Source of the DNA: Methanomassiliicoccaceae archaeon COG_1
GTDB taxonomy: Archaea > Thermoplasmatota > Thermoplasmata > Methanomassiliicoccales > Methanomethylophilaceae
Length of the DNA stretch: 64,000 bases
Assembly (NCBI GenBank): GCA_028561875.1
Contig: JAQQTI010000001.1
Coordinates: forward strand, 434,001-498,000
Reading direction: 5' to 3'
Shown in pieces: positions 16,911-25,875 of this stretch. The stretch's first letter is position 1; each line of letters begins with the position of its first letter. The notes beneath the pieces are model-generated. The model saw only the letters and a list, made by a program, of their open reading frames with translations, searched no databases and was not told the DNA's origin. A program made the position numbers and the translations under genes.

Positions 16911-18641
16911 TTAGTCCGACGGCTCGTCCGCGTCCCTGTCGCGGCCCCCCTGCATCTCGTAGAATTCGAGCATCTCGGCGGACGTGGTGCACTGCTCCGG
17001 GGTTTTATCGCTGCGGACCCTCCCGGTGAACCGCGGGAAGCGCAGACCCAGGCCGGCACCCCCCTTCACCGTGTCGAAGGCGGCGGTGTGGACGGGGCTG
17101 ATGCTGATGTCGGCGGCGGTGACCTCAAGGACCATGCCTGGCACGAACCACACGTCGGGCACCATCTCCGCATCCACCGAGCGGGGCCTCGACTCGGAGC
17201 GGTACTTCTCGAGCATGCCTGGCAAGGCGTCGAGGAAGGCGTCGTCAAAGCCGGTGCCGAGCTTGCACGCGGTGCACCAACTCCCGGAATCCGGGTCGTA
17301 TGCGGCCATGAGGAGGGCGCCGTACCTTCCGGCCCGCTTCCCCATGCCGTAGAACGCCCCCACGACGGCGAGGTCGAAGGTGTCCACCAGCGCCTGCTCG
17401 TAGTCCTTCTTGTATTTGATCCACAGGAAACCCCTCGACCCGGCACGGTATATCGAGTCGTCGGTGAGGGATTTTGCCATGATTCCCTCGCAGTTGCTGG
17501 CTACGGCGTCGTTGAAGAACCTTTGGGCCTCCTCGGCGTTCTCTATGATCTCCCTCGTCGTGTACTCGATCCTGTCGGATCCGGGATCGGCCGTCCTCGC
17601 GAAAGACGATTCCAGCACGGCGCGCCTCTCTGTGTACGGCTCCAGGGTGTAGTCCTTCCCGTCCTTGTACAGCAGGTCGAACATGAAGATCCGCACAGGG
17701 ATCTCCTCTATGGTCTCGGACATTCCGTGTTTGCGGCGCCTGTGGGTCACGTTCTGGAACGGCCGCAGCGCGCCCGTATCCGGGTCATAGGCGACGCACT
17801 CCCCCTCGACTATCGCCTCTCCCCCCTCCAGCTGCGCGACGAGGGCGTCGGCGATGTCGCGAAAGTTCTCGGTGAGATCCTCCAGCCGGCGGGAATAGAG
17901 CTTTACGCCCTCCCCCCTTCTTATGTGGGCCTGCACCCTGATTCCATCGTACTTGTACTCGAAGGCGCATCTCCCGCCCATCCTCTCCATGATCTCTGGC
18001 AGGGAGCGCAACCTCTCGGCCAGCATGACCTTGATGGGGTTGCCAACGCTCACGCCGATCCCCCTCACGGCCCCCATACCGCCGGAGGCGAGGGTCTCGG
18101 CGACCAGGCCCATGTCGCAGGTGACGTTGAACGCGCGCTCGATGTCCGGCCGATCCTCCTTCGTGGCGAAGGCCTGCGCGAGGGCGTCCATGACGGTCAT
18201 CGCCCCCGCCCCGACTCTCATCCTCCCGGTGACGATCCTGCACAGGTATCTCGCCTCGAGCGGGGTGGCGTCGTGCAGCATGCGGGCGAGGATCTTCATC
18301 TTCTTGCCCTGCGAGTCCCTACCGGAAGCGGACTCTATCGCGGTGAGATCGTCGATGACCGCGTCGAAGGTGAGGGGCTCGGAGAACAGCGTCATCTGCT
18401 TCTTTCCGCCGATGAGGGACTCCGCCACCTCGCCCGGGTCGCCAACCTTCCGCCAAATCGCCTCGACCTCGGGAAGAGGCCTCCCCGAAACGGAGGCTAT
18501 GGCGTGCAGGGCGAGCTTGTCCGCCATGCCGAGCTCCTGCGGATGGAAGTCTGGATGGAGTCTCCCGACCGAGAGGTAGATAACCCTTCTCAGGTCCTTC
18601 GGCTCCACCCCGCGGAAAAACCCTGCGAGTATTTCGGCCAT
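16911..18641 (-). CDS. lig: ATP-dependent DNA ligase
   Basis: Joins nicks during replication and repair. From the first ATG the protein has 576 residues. The adenylation motif EYKYDGIR has nucleophile Lys230, and motifs IVEGECVAYDP, IFMFDLLYKDGKDYT, EGIMAKSL and GFLWIKYKK follow in order. Conserved sequence continues upstream of this ATG. The 22 codons before it encode FGEIAETFDRLEATTKRLE, typical of archaeal ligase N-termini, but no ATG, GTG or TTG is available in that frame. The gene overlaps the hef-like 3' end by 52 bp. The true start may be non-canonical, or the two genes may be joined by a frameshift. Confidence 0.93.
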   Translation of the reverse strand: MAEILAGFFRGVEPKDLRRVIYLSVGRLHPDFHPQELGMADKLALHAIASVSGRPLPEVEAIWRKVGDPGEVAESLIGGKKQMTLFSEPLTFDAVIDDLTAIESASGRDSQGKKMKILARMLHDATPLEARYLCRIVTGRMRVGAGAMTVMDALAQAFATKEDRPDIERAFNVTCDMGLVAETLASGGMGAVRGIGVSVGNPIKVMLAERLRSLPEIMERMGGRCAFEYKYDGIRVQAHIRRGEGVKLYSRRLEDLTENFRDIADALVAQLEGGEAIVEGECVAYDPDTGALRPFQNVTHRRRKHGMSETIEEIPVRIFMFDLLYKDGKDYTLEPYTERRAVLESSFARTADPGSDRIEYTTREIIENAEEAQRFFNDAVASNCEGIMAKSLTDDSIYRAGSRGFLWIKYKKDYEQALVDTFDLAVVGAFYGMGKRAGRYGALLMAAYDPDSGSWCTACKLGTGFDDAFLDALPGMLEKYRSESRPRSVDAEMVPDVWFVPGMVLEVTAADISISPVHTAAFDTVKGGAGLGLRFPRFTGRVRSDKTPEQCTTSAEMLEFYEMQGGRDRDADEPSD

Positions 18642-20254
18642 CTCCAGCCTCTTCGTGGTGGCTTCCAGTCTGTCGAACGTCTCGGCGATTTCCCCGAACC
18701 TCGTCGTCGGAACCCCCCTATCTCCGTCTGGCCGGAGAACCTCTGGCGCCTCCTCCCGAGGTCGGCGTTTAGGGTCTCCAGCCTCTCCCGCATAAGCCGC
18801 TCCTTGCGGCGGCTGTTCTGCTCGGCGACCTCGTCTATGGTGCCCTTGGCCACGAGGACGTAGACCTCGCCGTCGTTCTTCCTGCCAGTTCTCCCCCTCC
18901 GCTGTATGGTGCGGATCTCCGAGGATACTGGTTCGTAGAAGATCACGGCATTCGTGCTCGTGATATCCAGCCCCTCCTCGCCGACGGAGGTGGAGACGAC
19001 GACGTTGTACCTCCCGGCGCGGAAGTCGTCAAGGATGCCGACCTGCTCCTTCTGCTTCAGGCCGCCGTTCGCCTGCCCGATGAGCTTACACACCCGAGCG
19101 CCATGCACCATGGAGAGTTTATCGGCGATGATGTCGCACGATTCCCTGTACTGGGTGAAGACGATTACCTTGTTGCCCGGCTGCGAGCCCAGCACCTGCG
19201 ATACGAGGCTCATGATCTTCGAGACTTTGGGGTGCTCGACGTTGGACTCCGAGGCGATCCGCCACGCCTCCCTGCACTCCTCCCGCGATGCCAGCTCCTT
19301 GTTCGCCCTCGACCCCTTCGGGTCGGCGGCATCCTCGCTTATCTTCGACAGGTAGGCGCGCAGCGCCGACATGCCCTGCGTCTCGGCGAGGTCGATGGCG
19401 TGCAGGAGCTTGATGCATATCGACTGCACCGACAGACCGCGGAATATGGCGTTGGTCTTTTCCCCCCGCGCGAGTCTGGCCTGCAGCGTCTGCCCGATGG
19501 TCAGCATATGCTTGGTGGAGGGAGGCCAGTTGGGGTTGGCCAGCCTCAGCCCCACCAGCTCCTCGTAATAGCCGTCTAGCATCCTCCGGAATAGGGCGGA
19601 GACATCGGCGAGGTCCTTCGGCATGTTCACCTCTATCCTGTTCACGTAGGTGTCGTGGACGTAGGGGGCGACGTCGGGGTCGTCGTCAGAGCGGATGTCC
19701 ACCCTGGTAATCGAGAGATTCCGGCACACCTCCTCGATCTTGCCCATGTCGCTACCGGGGGACGCGGTCATACCCATGGAGCGGACGCCCGGAGGAATGT
19801 GCGCCGCCACGTTCACATAGGCGTAGCTGCCAGTGGCGCGGTGGGCCTCGTCGAAGATGACGAGCCCGAAGGGCTCCAGGCCGTACATCCTGTTGTCAAG
19901 GTCGTTGGACACGGACTGCGGGGTGGAGATGACGAAATCACACTCGCTGACGATCCTCTTCCGCTTCTCGGGGGCCATGAGGCCGTTTATCATCTCCACC
20001 CTGCACTCGGGGAGCATCTCCGAGAAATAGGCGGCATGCTGGTCGACGAGGGGCTTCGTCGGTGCAAGGGCGAGCACCTTCCCCCCCTCGCTGAGCACGC
20101 GCGCGGCCACCCTCGCGGCCACCGCGGTCTTCCCGAGTCCGGTGGGGAGGATGACCAGGGTGTTCTCCCTGAGGCAGCCGGCGGCCATCGCCGCCTGGTA
20201 CCTGCGATCCTCCATCCTCCCGGGCGCGATGCCCGGTTCGGTGACATGCTCCAT
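18590..20254 (-). CDS. Hef-type superfamily 2 helicase (no nuclease domain)
   Basis: A fork-repair helicase related to archaeal Hef/FANCM, 554 residues. Walker A is ILPTGLGKTAV (GKT 41-43), and VIFDEAHRATGSYAYV, GMTASPGSD, VIVFTQYRESCD, VVVSTSVGEEGLDI and IQRRGRTGR follow. Typical Hef carries an XPF-like nuclease after the helicase. Here the protein ends right after the helicase core and runs into the ligase gene, so it is the short helicase-only form. A TATA element (CTTTTTATGG, near 20278-20286) supports a leaderless start at 20254. Confidence 0.86.
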   Translation of the reverse strand: MEHVTEPGIAPGRMEDRRYQAAMAAGCLRENTLVILPTGLGKTAVAARVAARVLSEGGKVLALAPTKPLVDQHAAYFSEMLPECRVEMINGLMAPEKRKRIVSECDFVISTPQSVSNDLDNRMYGLEPFGLVIFDEAHRATGSYAYVNVAAHIPPGVRSMGMTASPGSDMGKIEEVCRNLSITRVDIRSDDDPDVAPYVHDTYVNRIEVNMPKDLADVSALFRRMLDGYYEELVGLRLANPNWPPSTKHMLTIGQTLQARLARGEKTNAIFRGLSVQSICIKLLHAIDLAETQGMSALRAYLSKISEDAADPKGSRANKELASREECREAWRIASESNVEHPKVSKIMSLVSQVLGSQPGNKVIVFTQYRESCDIIADKLSMVHGARVCKLIGQANGGLKQKEQVGILDDFRAGRYNVVVSTSVGEEGLDITSTNAVIFYEPVSSEIRTIQRRGRTGRKNDGEVYVLVAKGTIDEVAEQNSRRKERLMRERLETLNADLGRRRQRFSGQTEIGGFRRRGSGKSPRRSTDWKPPRRGWRWPKYSQGFSAGWSRRT

Positions 20255-20333
20255 CGCCCACGGCTATGCGGGGGCACCATAAAAAGAAAGCGTGCTTGGG
20301 AAAGGAATCGGGGGATGGCCCCCGTGAGATGTC

Positions 20334-20666
20334 TCAGTACGAGCCGCAGCCACCGCCGCAGGAGGCGCAACCGCTGAAGTTGGGGTTGCGGATCGAGAGC
20401 CCGGTCCCGAAGTTTGGATCGTCGACGAACTCGATGACGCAGTCTTTGAGGGCCGCTTCGGTCTCTTCGTCGTAGAACATATTGAACGATTTCGCGGTCT
20501 CGTCGACCTTCTCCCCCTCGGCGGGGTTCTGCTGGAAGGACATCCCGAACTGGGGCCCGGAGCAGGCGTAGCCGGAGAGGTACACCTTGATGCCCCACCC
20601 GGACTTCTCGTTCTTCACGAGTAGTTCATCTATGAACTTTTCCGCGTCAGGCGTTATGTTAACCAT
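20334..20666 (-). CDS. IscA/HesB-like iron-sulfur carrier protein
   Basis: A 110-residue A-type carrier with the conserved first cysteine in GYACSGPQFGM (Cys35) and a C-terminal cysteine cluster NPNFSGCASCGGGCGSY (Cys100, 103, 107). The C-terminal CxxCxxxC is richer in Cys than the usual CGC pair. Such proteins bind and hand over Fe-S clusters, a heavy need in methanogens. A TATA-like run lies near 20683-20692 on the minus strand. Confidence 0.85.
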   Translation of the reverse strand: MVNITPDAEKFIDELLVKNEKSGWGIKVYLSGYACSGPQFGMSFQQNPAEGEKVDETAKSFNMFYDEETEAALKDCVIEFVDDPNFGTGLSIRNPNFSGCASCGGGCGSY

Positions 20667-20852
20667 GCCTAAAGTATCCTGGGACTACTATAAAAAGAAT
20701 AGCGATTGGTCGACGGCGGTGCCTGCCCCCTGCCGAATCTCTCTGCGGGGCCGCGAATGCCAGGGCGACTGTGCGAGGGCCGAACGAGGACTTGACCGGT
20801 TTGTTCGCCGGAGAATACAGATCCGACCCCGTCGCCCGACAAAGCTTTCGTA

Positions 20853-20884
20853 CTACATGTAGCCCGCCCCTCCCTTACATGTAG
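20853..20884. promoter_or_regulatory. Tandem palindromic operator-like pair
   Basis: CTACATGTAG (20853-20862) and TTACATGTAG (20875-20884) share TACATGTAG and have centres 22 bp apart, about two helical turns. They end just before the TATA-like CTTTATC (20893-20899) of the metallopeptidase gene. The arrangement resembles a dimeric-repressor operator, though the regulator is unknown. Confidence 0.5.
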
Positions 20885-20935
20885 TGCCCGCGCTTTATCT
20901 CATTGGCTACGCATCCCGTCGTGGTGAATCATCGG

Positions 20936-21637
20936 ATGGTCACGCAAGAGGCTCTCCAGGACTGCTTCCTGGAGGCTGGAAGGAGGTACGGCTACGACGA
21001 TGTCATGGCCGAGTTCGCGCAGTACAGGGATTTCAAGGTGCGCTGGCAGCGCTCCTACAGGTGGGCGAGGTTCAAGGTCTCGGACTACCTCGAGGACGCG
21101 CCGGAGAAGGTCGTCCGCGACCTGGCGCAGTCGCTCTTCAGGAGGATCGTCGGCGACGGGGATGACGGGTACACCGAGAACGTCCGGGCATGGGTGACCT
21201 CCGAGGGTTTCCGCGAGGCGAAACAGCAGATCTACCTGCGTCGCAGCCGCAGCCTCACGCGCTCCCCCGTCGGGGACCACCAGAACATCCGCGACGCGTA
21301 CGAATCCCTCATCGCCCAGGGCCTTGTAGACAATGACCCGGAGATCTATCTCTCGTGGTCGAAGGACGCCGACCCAGGGAACGTCGTCCGTTGCTCCGTG
21401 CTCATGAAGGTCGTAGCCCTGTCGAGTCTGCTCGACGGCAAGGACGTGCCCGGATGCGTCGTGGAGTATTGCCTCTACCACGAGCTCTGCCATATCGCGA
21501 TAGGGTTCGATCCCACCTCGGAGAAGCACGAGAGGTCGTACGACGAGCTCGAGAAGAGGTATCCGCGGCGGGCGGAGGCGAGGCAGTGGATGGCGCGGCA
21601 TTGCCTGCGCATACGAGGGGTGTCTCCACGGCGCTAA
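20936..21637 (+). CDS. YgjP/SprT-like zinc metallopeptidase
   Basis: About 233 residues from the ATG at 20936. The zinc-binding motif YHELCHIAIGFD (HELCH 182-186) is followed by conserved EKHERSYDELEKRYP, the typical end of small YgjP/SprT-like metal-dependent peptidases. The rest is helical without a membrane segment. Upstream in-frame GTG codons at 20921/20924 lie at a leaderless distance from the TATA-like CTTTATC and are alternative starts. The two ACATGT palindromes upstream suggest regulation. Confidence 0.75.
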   Translation: MVTQEALQDCFLEAGRRYGYDDVMAEFAQYRDFKVRWQRSYRWARFKVSDYLEDAPEKVVRDLAQSLFRRIVGDGDDGYTENVRAWVTSEGFREAKQQIYLRRSRSLTRSPVGDHQNIRDAYESLIAQGLVDNDPEIYLSWSKDADPGNVVRCSVLMKVVALSSLLDGKDVPGCVVEYCLYHELCHIAIGFDPTSEKHERSYDELEKRYPRRAEARQWMARHCLRIRGVSPRR

Positions 21638-22012
21638 CACACCCTGTCATCGTCCGGCGGTGACGCCGGCCTCGGGGCACTGACTGACGCCGGGAGTCTT
21701 TGTCGGACCCCGCGTTGGCTTCCGGTCATGGTGACGGCGACACGCCGAGACTTCCGCAAGAGCCCCACTTGAGTAGGGACGGGGCCGCTGTGCGCCGTCC
21801 CGTACACATGGCGTTCATGAGTCACGCCCGTACGTCGGAGCGGCAGACCTCGTACGGCGAGCCGGTAGATATCCGTTTCGGGGCCCCTCCGGGCCCTGAT
21901 TTACGGATGTCACGAATTCAGCTACGAAATCTGCAACATCTGAGAGGGAGAATGCGATTGTCAAACAGAAAACATCATGAAAACTACGAATTCCGTAAGA
22001 CATTGAAGTAGG
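21638..22012 (+). other. Intergenic region before the acyl-CoA synthetase
   Basis: About 375 bases without a supported gene. The only recognisable signal is the TTTATAAT promoter box at its right end (22013-22020). Confidence 0.5.
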
Positions 22013-22043
22013 TTTATAATAGTTGAGCGAATACAGGCGCAAC

Positions 22044-24137
22044 ATGATGGAATTCCTCAACCCCAGTTCCATTGCGATCATAGGGGCGTCCAACGACGAG
22101 ACCAAGCTTGGCGGGATGCTGGTAAAGAACATGAAGAACGCCGGCTACAAGGGGAGGCTGTACCTGATCAATCCCAAAGGCGGGGAGATTCAGGGCCTCA
22201 GAGCCTACGCGAACGTCACCGAGGTCGGCGAACCCATCGACGTCGCCGTCATCGTCGTGAAGAGCAACTTCGTAGAGCAGGCCATCAGGGACTGCGGCAG
22301 AGCCGGCATCAAATATGCCAGCATCCTTTCCGCAGGGTTCAAGGAGATCGGCGGCGCGGGGAAGGAGCTTGAGGCCAGCCTGATCGGCGCCGCCAGGGAG
22401 TGCGGTGTGAGGATAATGGGCCCGAACTGCTTCGGGAACATGAACGTCAGGAACGGCGTAAACTACACCTTCTCCCACTTAGTGCCCCCCGCGGGCAACA
22501 TCTCCATCATGTCGCAGTCCGGCGCGGTGGGCTCCTCCATCCTCGACTGGTCCTGTGCCAACGGCCTCGGCCTCGCCAACTTCGTGACCTTCGGGAACAA
22601 GTGCGACCTAGACGAGAGCGACTTCCTGAGGTACTTCTCCGAGGACCCCCACACCAAGGTCATTGGGATGTACTGCGAGGGCATCGCCGACGGCGAGAGG
22701 TTCATCAAGGCCGTCGAGAGCATGCCGGTCAAAAAGCCGATAGTCGTGTTCAAGTCGGGGAAGACTGAAGCAGGCTCGAAGGCGGCCTCGTCCCATACCG
22801 GCTCGATCGCCGGTTCCGACTCGGTCAACAACGTCGTATTCAAGAAGCTCAACATCCACAGGGCGTTCGACCTCGACGAGCTGTTCGACGCGCTCCTAGT
22901 GTTCTCTTGCTGCAGTCTTATGAAAAAGGATGGCATGGCCATCATCACCAATGCCGGCGGCCTCGGGGTCATGTCCGCCGACGCCGCCTTCAACGCCAAT
23001 CACGTGGAGGCTGCCAAACTCGACAAGGCCACCATCGACGAGCTGGTCGAGAAGCTCCCCAAGCTCGCCGGCATCACCAACCCCATCGACATCAGGGGTG
23101 ACGCCGCCCCGAGCGACTTCGAGACCGCCGTAAGGACGGTCATCAAGGACCCGTCCGTGGGTGGCCTGGTCATCATGGGATCTCCGCTGGACACCGCCGA
23201 CCTCGAGTCCGTCGCGAAGCTGTTGGTCAGGATCATGGACGACATCCCCTTCTCGACCACCGTCTGTTTCGCCGGTGGCGTGAAGTGCGCCGCGGCCGAC
23301 AGGATTCTCAAGGAGGGAAAGTTTCCGTCCTACCCCACCCCCGACCGCGCGGTGCGCGCGCTGGACATCCTCCGGCAGTACAGCGTCGGCCTCGGCACGG
23401 GGGGCACCGCCCTGGCCAAGCCGAAAGTCGCCGGCCGCGCCAAGAGCAAGGAGCTCATCGAGGCCGTCTACGCGGACAACAGGCACAGCCTGACCGAGGA
23501 GGAGGGCAAGAAGATCTTCGATGCCTACGGCATCCCCGCGCCCGGCGAGGCCAACGCCGCCTCCGCGGATGAGGCGGAGAAGCTGAGCCAGACGGTCGGC
23601 TTCCCCTGTGTCATGAAGATCGTCTCCCCCGACATCCAGCACAAGACGGACGTCGGCGGGGTGGTCGTCGGCGTGAAGGACGCCAAGCAGGCGAGGGAGG
23701 CCTACGAAAGGATCATGGCGAGCTGCAGGGCGAAGAAGCCAGGGGCCCGCCTCGACGCCGTATCCATTCAGCAGATGGTCTCCGGGCAGGAGGTAATCCT
23801 TTCCATGGTGAGGGACCCGCAGTTCGGCCCGGTAGTCTCCTTCGGCCTTGGGGGAATCTACGTGGAGATCCTCAGGGAAATCTCCCAGAGGCACGTGCCC
23901 ATGACCGAGGAGCAGCTCGACGATATGATCCAGTCCACCAAGGCCTTCAAGCTCCTGTCCGGGGCGAGGGGCATGGCGGCCTCGGACCTCGACGCCATGA
24001 AGGACGTCATCAGGAGGGTCGTCCTCATCGCCGAGGAGAACCCCGAGATTAACGAGATCGAGATCAACCCGGTCCTGGTTGGCAGGAGGGGCGAGGGCTG
24101 TTACGCCGTCGACTGCCTCTGCAACCTGAAGCATTAA
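22044..24137 (+). CDS. ADP-forming acetate/acyl-CoA synthetase, fused alpha-beta
   Basis: Interconverts acyl-CoA + ADP + Pi with acid + CoA + ATP. The single chain (697 residues) has the N-terminal CoA-binding domain (IAIIGASNDETKLGG), succinyl-CoA-ligase-like domains with the phosphohistidine motif KAASSHTGSIAGSD (His251), and a C-terminal ATP-grasp domain (FPCVMKIVSPDIQHKTDVGG). I prefer ATG 22044 over the TTG at 22023, because the TATA box TTTATAAT (22013-22020) is 27 bp upstream and homology starts at FLNPSSIAIIGAS. It is monocistronic. Confidence 0.92.
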   Translation: MMEFLNPSSIAIIGASNDETKLGGMLVKNMKNAGYKGRLYLINPKGGEIQGLRAYANVTEVGEPIDVAVIVVKSNFVEQAIRDCGRAGIKYASILSAGFKEIGGAGKELEASLIGAARECGVRIMGPNCFGNMNVRNGVNYTFSHLVPPAGNISIMSQSGAVGSSILDWSCANGLGLANFVTFGNKCDLDESDFLRYFSEDPHTKVIGMYCEGIADGERFIKAVESMPVKKPIVVFKSGKTEAGSKAASSHTGSIAGSDSVNNVVFKKLNIHRAFDLDELFDALLVFSCCSLMKKDGMAIITNAGGLGVMSADAAFNANHVEAAKLDKATIDELVEKLPKLAGITNPIDIRGDAAPSDFETAVRTVIKDPSVGGLVIMGSPLDTADLESVAKLLVRIMDDIPFSTTVCFAGGVKCAAADRILKEGKFPSYPTPDRAVRALDILRQYSVGLGTGGTALAKPKVAGRAKSKELIEAVYADNRHSLTEEEGKKIFDAYGIPAPGEANAASADEAEKLSQTVGFPCVMKIVSPDIQHKTDVGGVVVGVKDAKQAREAYERIMASCRAKKPGARLDAVSIQQMVSGQEVILSMVRDPQFGPVVSFGLGGIYVEILREISQRHVPMTEEQLDDMIQSTKAFKLLSGARGMAASDLDAMKDVIRRVVLIAEENPEINEIEINPVLVGRRGEGCYAVDCLCNLKH

Positions 24138-24144
24138 ACCCTCA

Positions 24145-24160
24145 GGCCCCGTGAGGGGCC
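24145..24160 (+). terminator. GC-rich hairpin after the acyl-CoA synthetase
   Basis: GGCCCC-GTGA-GGGGCC, a perfect 6-bp stem with a GTGA (GNRA-type) loop, starting 8 bases after the stop. It lacks a T-run, so it may be a 3'-end stabiliser rather than a terminator. Confidence 0.4.
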
Positions 24161-24590
24161 CCCCCTGCCGGTCTGTGCGGTACGGTTCCCGCCGATCTGC
24201 AAGCGGCGAAGTTATGTGAACATGGAGGCGCCAGAGGCGGATCGGCACACTTGAAGCATTGCCAGCGGGCCTGCAGGACTCCAAGGGGCTGCGGAGGTGG
24301 CCATTACCACGTCACAAGATACGCTCGTCACGCAGATTCTCGGCAGCAACGTTCTCGGGGGCACCCTCCACTCCGGCGCCTCGGCAAATCCATCCTCAGC
24401 ATGCTCGACGCGTTCCTAAATGACGGAGTACGGTAACAACGTCGGCTCGATGGGTCCCAGTCCCAATCCGATATGACCTTCCGCGGAAAGGATGCCGAGG
24501 GCGTCTCTGAGGGGATATGATGCCTGAGGTGACCGATTGTTTCGCAATCGCGTGTCATCGATCGTAGTGCGCCTTTCGGACTGGTTAAAG
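24161..24590. other. Gene-free gap
   Basis: About 430 bases with only short chance open frames. No RNA or mobile element is recognised. Confidence 0.45.
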
Positions 24591-24619
24591 TATAAATCTG
24601 AGTTTAGATATTCCGAAAC

Positions 24620-24949
24620 ATGGATTATCTCGCGATAGGCGGACTGCTCATCACGGTCTGCCTTGTGATTACCATCATCGGCTACAAGAGGCTCAACGAG
24701 TGCAACGCCATGAACACCTACGGGCTGATCATGATTGCGTTCATCATCGCCACCCTCTGCCTCGCCGCCGTGATGTCCCATGACTATGTCGATGCCGTCG
24801 AGGCGGGGGAGGAGGGGCTGTCTCAGGTCGAGAGGCTCGGACGTTGCGCGGTCCTCTTCGGCTTCGGCATGGCGATCTCTCTCGTCGCTGCCTTCGCGCG
24901 TTACCACCGCGCGGACATCGGCTCCGGGAGGGGCGCGGCCTCCGAGTGA
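24620..24949 (+). CDS. Small membrane protein (109 aa), unknown
   Basis: Three hydrophobic segments are visible: LAIGGLLITVCLVITIIGY (4-22), YGLIMIAFIIATLCLAAVM (about 34-52) and LFGFGMAISLVAAFA. An acidic loop (DAVEAGEEGLSQ) lies between the last two. A TATA box TATAAAT (24591-24597) is 26 bp before the ATG, so it is expressed from its own leaderless promoter. No family is recognised. Confidence 0.65.
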   Translation: MDYLAIGGLLITVCLVITIIGYKRLNECNAMNTYGLIMIAFIIATLCLAAVMSHDYVDAVEAGEEGLSQVERLGRCAVLFGFGMAISLVAAFARYHRADIGSGRGAASE

Positions 24950-25017
24950 AGTCACGGGAAACCATTTAGGGAACCATCCCGCACCTTTTAAGAGCCCGGC
25001 GGACATCGCATGGGCAT

Positions 25018-25875
25018 ATGACTTCCGAACTTGTGTTCGTCGGCCTCGGGCTGAGTGGGGTCGGCGGTATGACCGTCTCCGCCATGGACGCTCTGAAGGG
25101 ATGCGACAGGATATTCGCGGAGTTCTACACCTCGTCCCTCATCGGCACCGAGGCGGAGGAGCTCGAGGCGGCCATCGGGAGGGAGATAACCGTGGTCTAC
25201 CGTCAGGAGGTGGAGGAGGGGCACGCCATCATCGACAGCGCAAGGGAGTGCCGCACCGCCTTCGTCTGCCCGGGCGACACCATGCTCGCCACCACCCACG
25301 TCGACCTGAGGATACAGGCGGTGCTCGAGAACATCCCCGTGAGGATATTCTACGGAGTCTCCATCTTCGGCGCCTGCCCTGCCGCTCTCGGCCTGCAACC
25401 TTACAAGTTCGGCCGCACGGTGACGGTACCCTTCCCCGAGAAGGGATATCACCCCAAGTCCCCATACGACCACATCATGGAGAACAAGAAGAGGGGTCTT
25501 CACACCATGATCCTCCTGGACATCCGTGCCGAGGAGCTCCGCTACATGACCGCCCACGAGGCCATCGAATGGTTGCTCGCCAGCGAGGAGGAGTGGCAGG
25601 AGGGTCTGGTGGGCGACAAGACGGTGCTGTGCGTGGTCTCCCACGCGGGGGCCCCCGACCAGAAGGTTTTCGCGGGATACCCGTACGACCTTCTGGATAA
25701 GGATCTGGGGGCGCCGCTGCAGACCGTCGTCCTGCCCGGGGAGATGCATTTCATGGAGGCGGAGGCCCTAGTCGACTTCGCCGGCGCCCCGCCGGAGATC
25801 GTCGGGGACGACCGAAGATGGCAAGGTGCATTCGCGTTCCCGCCGCCGAAGGCGAGGGCGTACGGAAGAGGCTGA
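25018..25875 (+). CDS. dphB: Diphthine synthase DphB
   Basis: Methylates the modified histidine of elongation factor 2 toward diphthamide, using SAM. The protein has 285 residues. It has the SAM-dependent tetrapyrrole-methylase fold: LVFVGLGLSGVGGMTVSA at the start, then FVCPGDTMLATTHVDLR, YGVSIFGACPAALGLQPYKFGRT and HTMILLDIRA. It overlaps the downstream trm5 start by 58 bp and is probably co-transcribed with it. The last ~20 residues in the overlap are poorly conserved. Confidence 0.95.
   Translation: MTSELVFVGLGLSGVGGMTVSAMDALKGCDRIFAEFYTSSLIGTEAEELEAAIGREITVVYRQEVEEGHAIIDSARECRTAFVCPGDTMLATTHVDLRIQAVLENIPVRIFYGVSIFGACPAALGLQPYKFGRTVTVPFPEKGYHPKSPYDHIMENKKRGLHTMILLDIRAEELRYMTAHEAIEWLLASEEEWQEGLVGDKTVLCVVSHAGAPDQKVFAGYPYDLLDKDLGAPLQTVVLPGEMHFMEAEALVDFAGAPPEIVGDDRRWQGAFAFPPPKARAYGRG

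Noticed and set aside
17088-18863. 591-codon plus-strand frame opposite DNA ligase
   Set aside because: Antisense shadow of lig and hef; His/Gly/Arg-rich composition typical of reversed GC-rich codons.
22896-24284. 462-codon minus-strand frame opposite the acyl-CoA synthetase
   Set aside because: Antisense shadow with no recognisable motifs; the plus-strand gene is clear.
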